A DNA stretch of 10,813 bases. It comes from Magnetospira sp. GTDB taxonomy: Bacteria > Pseudomonadota > Alphaproteobacteria > Rhodospirillales > Magnetospiraceae. Made by a program: the position numbers and the translations under genes. The stretch is taken from positions 1 to 10,813 of the forward strand of contig JANQGL010000304.1 in assembly GCA_028277325.1 (NCBI GenBank). Direction: 5' to 3'. The notes under the pieces are model-generated. The model was given only the letters and a program-made list of their open reading frames with translations, did no database searches and was not told the DNA's origin. Numbering within the stretch: position 1 is the stretch's first letter; the number at the start of each line of letters is the position of its first letter. Below are positions 5,914 to 10,813 of this stretch, one piece after another.

Positions 5914-5995
5914 CGACCGCCGCAGGGCCGGTCGCGGCGGCGCGGCTCGCCAAGGCAGCCGAGGTCTTGGGGAAGACATTGGGGGATGAGGCGAC

Positions 5996-7315
5996 ATGAG
6001 GGGTCCCAGCGGCCGCGCACGCCGGTTGGTGAAGCTTTTCCACGGAATATTTCCTGAACGCCAGATCATCCTGCGGTCCGACGGCCGCCTGCGGCATCTG
6101 CGGCTGGGCCGCGGGTCGCAAGCGGCGATGGCCGCCGCCCTGTCGGCGGGCCTGGGATGGTTCGCCTACGCGTCGTTCGGCGTGGTTGCCCACCACGAAC
6201 TGCTGGCCGTCAAGGACCGGGAAATTCGCGAGACCCAGCACGCCTACCGCAGCCTGCTGGCCGAGATCTCCCTCTACCAGACCAAGTTCTCGGACATCAT
6301 CCGGGACCTTGAGGAGAACCATTCGGTGATGCTCGGGCTGCTGGAGCAGAACGCCTCCCTGCAGCAGAGCCTGGCCTCGGTGGAGACCCAGCTCCAGGAC
6401 GTGGAGCGCGACCGGGCGCAGATGGCCGCGGTGCGCGAACGCCTGAAATCGGACCTGCGCGAGGTCGAGCGGAAGATGATCGCCCTGACCACGCGCAATT
6501 TCAGCCTCAAGGACAACCTCCATGCCACCGAAAGCGATCTGAACGCGGCGCTGGCCGAACGCAACGCGGCGTTGCGCGAACAGCGCCAGCTGGAAACCCA
6601 GGTCGCGGGTCTGCGCTCGGCGCTCGAAACGCTGCGCGTCAACGAGCAGGAGGCGGTGCGGCGGCTGACCGAACACGCGCGGGACAACCTCGCCGATGCC
6701 GAGCGCCTGATCGGGATGGCCGGCCTGTCGGTCGACGATCTGCTGGCCGCGGCCAATCATCCGATCGCCCAGGGCGGCCCGTTCGTGGCGGCGGGCGACG
6801 GCGACCCGACGGCCGATCCGGCCGGCCGCACGATGCGGGACCGCCTGGCGTCGCTCGATCACTACATGGACCGTTGGGAGGGGATGCGCGACGTCCTGGC
6901 CCGGCTGCCGCTCACGGTGCCGGTCACCAACGGCTACCTGACCAGCAGCTTCGGCAAGCGCCGCGACCCGATCAACCGGAAATGGGCGATGCACTACGGG
7001 CTCGATTTCGGGGGTCCGAAGAAATCGCCGATCTACGTGACGGCACCCGGCGTGGTCAAGTTCGCCGGCCGCAAGGGCCGCTACGGCAAGGTGGTGATCA
7101 TCGATCACGGGGCGGGCCTGGAGACCGTCTACGCCCACCTTCACACGAGTCTGGTCAGGCGCGGCGAAAAGGTCGACCACCGCCAGAAAATCGGCCTCAT
7201 GGGCTCGTCCGGGCGCAGCACCGGCACCCACCTGCACTACGAGGTGAGGTTCCGCGGCAAGCCGATGAATCCGATGAACTTCATCAAAGCCGGCCGGAAT
7301 GTTTTCCAAGGGTAG
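5996..7315 (+). CDS. membrane-anchored coiled-coil M23 metallopeptidase (LmdC-like)
   Basis: 439 residues. Order: a basic cytoplasmic tail (1-42) with the conserved segment FPERQIILRSDGRLRHLRL (19-37); one membrane helix (about 43-64); a long periplasmic coiled coil (about 67-235); and a C-terminal M23/LytM domain (about 305-435). Zinc ligands are His333 and Asp337 (HYGLDFGG) and His414 in THLHYE; His381 (YAHLH) and His412 complete the active site, so the enzyme should be an active peptidoglycan endopeptidase. Paired with the downstream bactofilin, it resembles LmdC of budding and stalked Alphaproteobacteria, whose cytoplasmic tail binds bactofilin BacA. The role in local wall remodelling and cell shape is inferred. 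Its 3' end overlaps the bactofilin gene by 17 bases, indicating translational coupling. The start is supported by GAGG four bases upstream. Confidence 0.93.
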   Translation: MRGPSGRARRLVKLFHGIFPERQIILRSDGRLRHLRLGRGSQAAMAAALSAGLGWFAYASFGVVAHHELLAVKDREIRETQHAYRSLLAEISLYQTKFSDIIRDLEENHSVMLGLLEQNASLQQSLASVETQLQDVERDRAQMAAVRERLKSDLREVERKMIALTTRNFSLKDNLHATESDLNAALAERNAALREQRQLETQVAGLRSALETLRVNEQEAVRRLTEHARDNLADAERLIGMAGLSVDDLLAAANHPIAQGGPFVAAGDGDPTADPAGRTMRDRLASLDHYMDRWEGMRDVLARLPLTVPVTNGYLTSSFGKRRDPINRKWAMHYGLDFGGPKKSPIYVTAPGVVKFAGRKGRYGKVVIIDHGAGLETVYAHLHTSLVRRGEKVDHRQKIGLMGSSGRSTGTHLHYEVRFRGKPMNPMNFIKAGRNVFQG

Positions 7316-7739
7316 CAAGCCCAACCGGTCCGGGGGATCGGGGCGCTCCTCGGCGCCGTCGATCATCGCCTCCGACCTGCACATCGTCGGCGACCTGAAA
7401 TGCGACGGCGAGATCCAGGTCGACGGCAGCGTCGACGGGGACATCGTCAGCCACAAGATCCTGGTCGGCGAATCGGCCACCATCAAGGGGGAGCTGGTGG
7501 CCGACGTGATCCGGGTGCACGGAACCGTGCACGGCCAGATCCGGGCCCGCGAGGTGACCCTGGCGCGAACCGCCCGCATGGTCGGCGACATCCAGCACGA
7601 GGAACTGGCCATCGAGCAGGGCGCCTACCTGGAAGGCCACTGCCGGCATGTCGAATCGGCGCGCGTGAAGGCCGACGAGCGTCCGGCCCTGTCGGCGCCC
7701 GGAGCCGACGCGTCGCTGACGGCCGGCGAGGACGGGTGA
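7299..7739 (+). CDS. bacA: bactofilin cytoskeletal protein
   Basis: 146 residues. A Ser/Gly-rich disordered N-terminus (1-20) precedes the bactofilin beta-helix (about 21-117), recognisable by the regularly spaced hydrophobic/glycine pattern I..DLHIVGDLKCDGEIQVDG, GDIVSHKILVGESATIKGEL and ADVIRVHGTVHGQIRAREV, and then a disordered Ala/Asp-rich tail. Bactofilins polymerise without nucleotide into membrane-associated filaments that recruit wall enzymes. There is no membrane helix, so attachment would be through the short N-terminal segment or through the peptidase tail. It starts inside the peptidase gene with no strong Shine-Dalgarno, so translation probably depends on ribosomes finishing the upstream gene. 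It is the last gene of its operon and faces the dehydratase gene. Confidence 0.95.
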   Translation: MFSKGSKPNRSGGSGRSSAPSIIASDLHIVGDLKCDGEIQVDGSVDGDIVSHKILVGESATIKGELVADVIRVHGTVHGQIRAREVTLARTARMVGDIQHEELAIEQGAYLEGHCRHVESARVKADERPALSAPGADASLTAGEDG

Positions 7740-7747
7740 TCGCCGGG

Positions 7748-7763
7748 CCCGCTCCGAAGCGGG
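7748..7763. terminator. possible bidirectional hairpin between convergent genes
   Basis: CCCGCT-CCGA-AGCGGG gives a perfect six-pair GC-rich stem with a four-base loop in the 25-base gap between the bactofilin stop (7739) and the opposing dehydratase stop (7765). No T-tract follows on either strand, so it is not a canonical intrinsic terminator, but the location fits 3'-end formation or transcript protection. Confidence 0.35.
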
Positions 7764-7764
7764 G

Positions 7765-8766
7765 CTACCTGACGGCGCCGTCCAGCACCTCGCGAAACAC
7801 CTTCACGTCGACGTTGCCGCCCGAGCAGGCGACCACGCAGGTCTTGTCGCGGATGTCGAGGTGGCCGCTCAGCACGGCGGCCAGGGCGACCGCGCCGCCG
7901 GGTTCGACGACCAGCTTGAGATGGGTGAACGCGGCGCGCATGGCGTCCGCCGTCTCCGCGTCCTCGACCGCCAGCGCACCGTCCACCAGCACCCGGTTGA
8001 TCCCGAAGGTCAGGTCGCCCGGGGTCTCGGTCAGCAGGGCGTCGCAGAACGACCGCGTCCCCGGTGCGTTGCGCACCCGCCGGCCGTCGGCCAGCGACCG
8101 GCGGGTGTCGTCGTGACCGGCCGGCTCGATGGCGAACAGGCGCGTCTCCGGCAGCAGGTCGATCAGCGCCAGGCCGCACCCGGCGGTCAGGCCGCCGCCG
8201 CCGCACGGCACCGCGAACAGGTCGACGCCGCTGCCCATCGCCTCGGCCTGGCGGATCGCCTCCAGGGCCACCGTGCCCTGCCCGGCGACGATCCACGGAT
8301 CGTCGTGGGTCCGGATCAGGGTCAGGCCATGGCGATCGGCCAGGTCCTGGCCGATCGCCTCGCGGTTCTCGTGCTGGCGGTCGTAGAGGACCACCCGGGC
8401 GCCATAGGCGCGGGTCGCCGCCAGCTTGCCGGCCGGGGCGTCGCGCGGCATCACGATGGTCGCCGGGACGCCCAGCATGCGCGCCGCCAGGGCCACGCCC
8501 TGCGCGTGATTGCCGGACGAAAAGGCGACCACGCCGCGGTCGCAGGCCGTCTGGTCGAGCCGGCACAGGCGGTTGAAGGCGCCCCGGAACTTGAACGAGC
8601 CGGTGCGCTGCAGCGGTTCCGCCTTGACCAGAAGGCGCCCCCCCAGGCGCTCGTTCAGCATCGCGGATTCGAGCAGCGGGGTTTCGACGGCATAGCCGTC
8701 GAGGACCCGGTGAGCGGCCAGCACGTCGCCGTGTTGCGGCGGCTCAAACGGTGGCGAGGAAGTCAT
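7765..8766 (-). CDS. PLP-dependent threonine/serine dehydratase family protein
   Basis: 333 residues, fold type II PLP enzyme, expected to deaminate L-threonine or L-serine to 2-oxobutyrate or pyruvate. The PLP lysine is Lys59 in TGSFKFRGA; SSGNHAQG (83-90) contacts the substrate carboxylate/cofactor; the phosphate-binding glycine loop is PCGGGGLTAG (187-196); SGGNVD (315-320) closes the cofactor pocket. There is no C-terminal ACT regulatory domain, so it is not the allosteric biosynthetic IlvA type. Serine racemase and hydroxyaspartate dehydratase share this architecture and cannot be excluded. The start overlaps the end of the alpha/beta hydrolase gene by 23 bases, with AAGG upstream inside that gene, indicating operon membership as the last gene. 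Confidence 0.9.
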   Translation of the reverse strand: MTSSPPFEPPQHGDVLAAHRVLDGYAVETPLLESAMLNERLGGRLLVKAEPLQRTGSFKFRGAFNRLCRLDQTACDRGVVAFSSGNHAQGVALAARMLGVPATIVMPRDAPAGKLAATRAYGARVVLYDRQHENREAIGQDLADRHGLTLIRTHDDPWIVAGQGTVALEAIRQAEAMGSGVDLFAVPCGGGGLTAGCGLALIDLLPETRLFAIEPAGHDDTRRSLADGRRVRNAPGTRSFCDALLTETPGDLTFGINRVLVDGALAVEDAETADAMRAAFTHLKLVVEPGGAVALAAVLSGHLDIRDKTCVVACSGGNVDVKVFREVLDGAVR

Positions 8767-9589
8767 CCAGGGCCTTGCTGACCATCGGCTCGTTGAGCAG
8801 CGGCGGATGCCCGCAGCCCGGCAGGACGACGCTGTGCAGGTCGGGATGCGTCTCGGCCATGCGGTTGAGGGTCTCGGTGCTGATGATTTCCGACTCGCCG
8901 CCGCGCACCGCCAGCATGGGCACCCGGCGCAGCGCGTGGAACAGGGGCCAGAGATCGGTCGGGCCGCCGAGGAGCTGCACCAGACGGGCGTCGAAGTCGA
9001 AGCGCAGGCGGCCGTCGGCCTCCTCGCGGTAGGTGCCGCGCGCCAGCTTCTCCCAGTCGGCCTGGTCTTCCACCGTGTCGCGCGCGAAGATGCGCCGCAT
9101 CCGCTGGATGGCGGTGTCCCAGTCGGGCAGGCTCTCGGTCTCGCGCAGGTAGGCGGAGATCTTGTCCAGACCCGCCCGGTCGATGGTCGGCCCGATGTCG
9201 TTGAGCACCGTCCCGGCCAGGACGTTGGGCATGGTGGCCCCCATCGCCATGCTCAGGATGCCGCCGAACGAGGTCCCGACCACGACCACCCGGTGCAGGC
9301 CCAGCAGGGTCAGCAGGTGGCGCAGGTCCTCGATCACCCGGGTCGGTTCGTAGTCGCGCGGGTCGTCGCAATAGTCGGACCGGCCGCGTCCCCGGTAGTC
9401 GGGGCAGACGACCCGGCGGCGTGGCGCGTGGCGCATCGCCAGATCATGGAAGTCGCGGCTGTTGCGGGTCAGGCCGGGCAGGCAGAGGAGCGGCGTGAGG
9501 TCGCTGTCCGGGGCGATGTCGTAGTCCCGAAAATAGATCCGCAGGCCGTCCTGCGACCGGAAATGGCGTTCGCGATAGATCGGGTCCAT
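8744..9589 (-). CDS. alpha/beta hydrolase
   Basis: 281 residues of the alpha/beta-hydrolase fold. The oxyanion region is LLCLPGLTRNSRDFHDLA (34-51), followed by CPDYRGRGRSD (62-72). The nucleophile elbow is VVGTSFGG with Ser107, and the catalytic histidine is His261 in LPGCGHPPLLNEP. The usual acid position after strand 7 reads RGGESEIIS; a Glu (234) stands where relatives of this type commonly have Asp (RGxxSD), which is unusual but may still work. A serine nucleophile argues against a haloalkane dehalogenase, which uses Asp. The ATG at 9589 is chosen over a TTG at 9604, since it lies four bases after the upstream stop and has AGGGG directly before it, giving MDPIYRERHF as in relatives. Substrate unknown; likely an esterase or C-C/ester hydrolase. 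Confidence 0.9.
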   Translation of the reverse strand: MDPIYRERHFRSQDGLRIYFRDYDIAPDSDLTPLLCLPGLTRNSRDFHDLAMRHAPRRRVVCPDYRGRGRSDYCDDPRDYEPTRVIEDLRHLLTLLGLHRVVVVGTSFGGILSMAMGATMPNVLAGTVLNDIGPTIDRAGLDKISAYLRETESLPDWDTAIQRMRRIFARDTVEDQADWEKLARGTYREEADGRLRFDFDARLVQLLGGPTDLWPLFHALRRVPMLAVRGGESEIISTETLNRMAETHPDLHSVVLPGCGHPPLLNEPMVSKALDDFLATV

Positions 9590-9593
9590 GCCC

Positions 9594-10283
9594 CTACACC
9601 CCAAACAGGCCGGGCAGCGCGTCGAGGTCGGCGACCCGGTGGGCCGGCGCGCCGGGCAGCAGGTCGTCGGTGCCGGATTGCCGGTCGACCCACACGGTGA
9701 CGAACCCGAACGCCGTCGCGCCGTGGGCGTCCCAGTTGTTGGCGCTGACGAAGCAGATCCGGTCGGCCGGCAGATCCAGGTGATCGCAGGCCAGCCGATA
9801 GACCGCCGGGTGCGGCTTGTAGACCCCGGCCGCCTCGGCCGAGAGAAGATCGCCGATCAGGGGGTGCAGGCCGGCGCCGGACACCGCCGAGGTCAGCATG
9901 ACGGGCGAGCCGTTGGACAGCACGGCGGTCCTGAGCCCGGCCTCCTGCAGGCGCCGCAAGGCGTCGCCCGCGGCGGGATAGGGATCGAGCCGCAGGTAGA
10001 CCTCCATCAGCTTCGAACGCAGCACCGGATCGTCGAGTCCGGTCTCGGCGAGCGCGTAGTCGAGCGCGCTGGCGGTGACCTGCCAGAAGTCGGCATGCGC
10101 GCTCATCAGGCTGCGCAGCCAGGTGTATTCCAGTTGCTTGGACCGCCACAGCCGCCCCAGGTCCTCGGCCCGGTCGCCCAGCGACTCGGCGCACCGCGCG
10201 GTCGCCGAGCGGAGGTCGAACAGGGTGCCGTAGGCGTCGAACACGCAGGCGCCGATGGTTTCGGGCGAGAGCGTGGCGGTCAT
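9594..10283 (-). CDS. type II (S)-2-haloacid dehalogenase
   Basis: 229 residues, HAD superfamily. By pattern it is a type II haloacid dehalogenase, which removes halide from L-2-haloalkanoates through an aspartyl ester. Active-site residues of the characterised Pseudomonas L-DEX YL all have counterparts: Asp16 and Thr20 (FDAYGTLFD), Arg47, Ser123 (LSNGS), Lys156 and Tyr162 (YKPHPAVYRL), and Ser180, Asn182 and Asp185 (VSANNWDAHGA). The second residue after the nucleophile is Tyr rather than the Asp of HAD phosphatases, which argues for dehalogenase chemistry. The start at 10283 has GGAG eight bases upstream; a TTG at 10349 falls in the -35 of the predicted promoter and is rejected. It is the first gene of the leftward operon. 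Whether the natural substrate is a haloacid is inferred. Confidence 0.92.
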   Translation of the reverse strand: MTATLSPETIGACVFDAYGTLFDLRSATARCAESLGDRAEDLGRLWRSKQLEYTWLRSLMSAHADFWQVTASALDYALAETGLDDPVLRSKLMEVYLRLDPYPAAGDALRRLQEAGLRTAVLSNGSPVMLTSAVSGAGLHPLIGDLLSAEAAGVYKPHPAVYRLACDHLDLPADRICFVSANNWDAHGATAFGFVTVWVDRQSGTDDLLPGAPAHRVADLDALPGLFGV

Positions 10284-10320
10284 CGGGTGGGCTCCGTCGA
10301 TCGGCTGTGGTTCGGCGCCG

Positions 10321-10349
10321 ACTATGGCCCGACGGGGCGTGGCGGTCAA
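10321..10349 (-). promoter_or_regulatory. sigma70-type promoter of the dehalogenase operon
   Basis: On the minus strand, TTGACC (10349-10344, five of six) and CATAGT (10326-10321, four of six) are separated by exactly 17 bases. Transcription would start near 10313-10315, giving a leader of about 30 bases with GGAG before the ATG at 10283. The element sits directly after the transglycosylase stop (10362), so the dehalogenase, hydrolase and dehydratase genes can be expressed separately from the upstream gene. Confidence 0.5.
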
Positions 10350-10361
10350 CGGTCGGTCGGC

Positions 10362-10813
10362 TCAGCGGTTCAGGTCCTGTTCGAGGGTCAGGGCGATCCG
10401 GGTCTTGTCGAGGCGCGCCCGATAGACCTGCAGGGCCTCCAGGACCCGCTGCACGTAGTTGCGGGTTTCCGAGAACGGGATGCTCTCGATCCAGTCGATC
10501 GGGTCGACCAGCCGGTCGCGCGGGTCGCCGTAGTCGTCGATCCACCGGTTGACCCGGCCCGGCCCGGCGTTGTAGGCGGCCAGGGCCAGCACGTAGGACC
10601 CGTCGAAGCGGTCCAGAAGGCCGCCCAGATAGGTTTGCCCGAGGATCATGTTGTAGTCGGGGTCGGCGGTCAGGCGTGCCTTCCCGTAGCGCAGGCCGGC
10701 CTGCTTGGCGCCCCGGCGCGGCGTGGCCGGGATCAGCTGCATCAGGCCGCGCGCCCCGGCGCGGCTGACGGCGGTGCGCCCGAACCCGCTTTCCTGGCGG
10801 ATCAGGGCATGCA
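10362..10813 (-). CDS. soluble lytic transglycosylase (Slt70-like), C-terminal part
   Basis: Only the C-terminal 150 residues are in the window; the 5' end lies beyond base 10813. The lysozyme-like SLT domain is nearly complete: the catalytic glutamate is in ALIRQESGFG, followed by ARGLMQLIPAT, ILGQTYLGGLLDRFDG, ALAAYNAGPGRVNRWI and IPFSETRNYVQRVLE. The motif set (ES, GLMQ, AYNAGPGR, ETRNYV) is that of family 1A transglycosylases, which cleave the MurNAc-GlcNAc bond of peptidoglycan in the periplasm and leave 1,6-anhydroMurNAc ends. In full-length proteins a long helical superhelix and a signal peptide precede this part; they would lie to the right. It may be cotranscribed with the genes to its left, though these have their own promoter. 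Confidence 0.93.
   Translation of the reverse strand, partial: HALIRQESGFGRTAVSRAGARGLMQLIPATPRRGAKQAGLRYGKARLTADPDYNMILGQTYLGGLLDRFDGSYVLALAAYNAGPGRVNRWIDDYGDPRDRLVDPIDWIESIPFSETRNYVQRVLEALQVYRARLDKTRIALTLEQDLNR

Larger units (their letters stand above)
5773..5995. other. divergent intergenic region between pgpA and the M23 peptidase gene
   Basis: 223 bases with no supportable gene. It must contain the promoters for both the leftward pgpA-pncC pair and the rightward peptidase-bactofilin pair. A candidate rightward promoter and a 16-base palindrome are listed separately. GAGG at 5988-5991, four bases before the ATG at 5996, is the peptidase ribosome-binding site. I found no convincing leftward promoter. 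Confidence 0.6.

Noticed and set aside
5813..7612. 599-residue minus-strand frame opposite the M23 and bactofilin genes
   Set aside because: The opposite strand has two textbook proteins with complete active sites and folds; the minus frame shows no domain and biased composition.
8744..9589. Alpha/beta hydrolase as a haloalkane dehalogenase, suggested by the adjacent haloacid dehalogenase
   Set aside because: The nucleophile elbow is GTSFGG with serine; haloalkane dehalogenases have aspartate there.
10284..10349. N-terminal extension of the haloacid dehalogenase from a TTG at 10349
   Set aside because: The extension covers a well-spaced -35/-10 pair and the ribosome-binding site of the ATG at 10283, and adds residues not seen in the family.

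Overview
The window is very GC-rich chromosomal DNA from an alphaproteobacterium, probably a Rhodospirillales-like lineage. This rests on gene order (E3 dehydrogenase, lipoyl synthase, RatA/COQ10 protein, CinA C-terminal domain protein, PgpA) and on the alphaproteobacterial character of the E3 and of the M23 peptidase/bactofilin pair. The species cannot be named from sequence alone. No rRNA, tRNA, insertion sequence or CRISPR array was seen.

Positions 1-4805 read rightward. The window opens inside lpdA (E3 of pyruvate dehydrogenase). A low-GC patch (about 1126-2060) follows, with two overlapping ORFs that look like the two halves of a membrane-anchored pentapeptide-repeat protein. High-GC DNA then resumes with arsM (arsenite methyltransferase), a GNAT acetyltransferase, lipA and a RatA/COQ10 START-domain protein. 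The lpdA-lipA pair, usually close together in this class, is thus separated by about 2.2 kb of accessory DNA of at least two compositions.

Positions 4796-5772 read leftward: pgpA, then pncC (coupled by an ATGA overlap), converging on ratA with overlapping stop codons. A 223-base divergent region leads to a rightward pair: a membrane-anchored, coiled-coil M23 peptidase and a bactofilin, likely a cell-shape module in which the cytoskeletal polymer positions the enzyme.

Positions 7765-10813 read leftward: a lytic transglycosylase (5' end outside the window), then a type II haloacid dehalogenase, an alpha/beta hydrolase and a threonine/serine dehydratase-type PLP enzyme. The last three form a tight operon behind a good sigma70-type promoter.

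The most unusual item is the pentapeptide-repeat locus: a foreign-looking gene split in two, whose beta-helix half carries an exact 20-residue periodicity with an asparagine at the same place in every turn.
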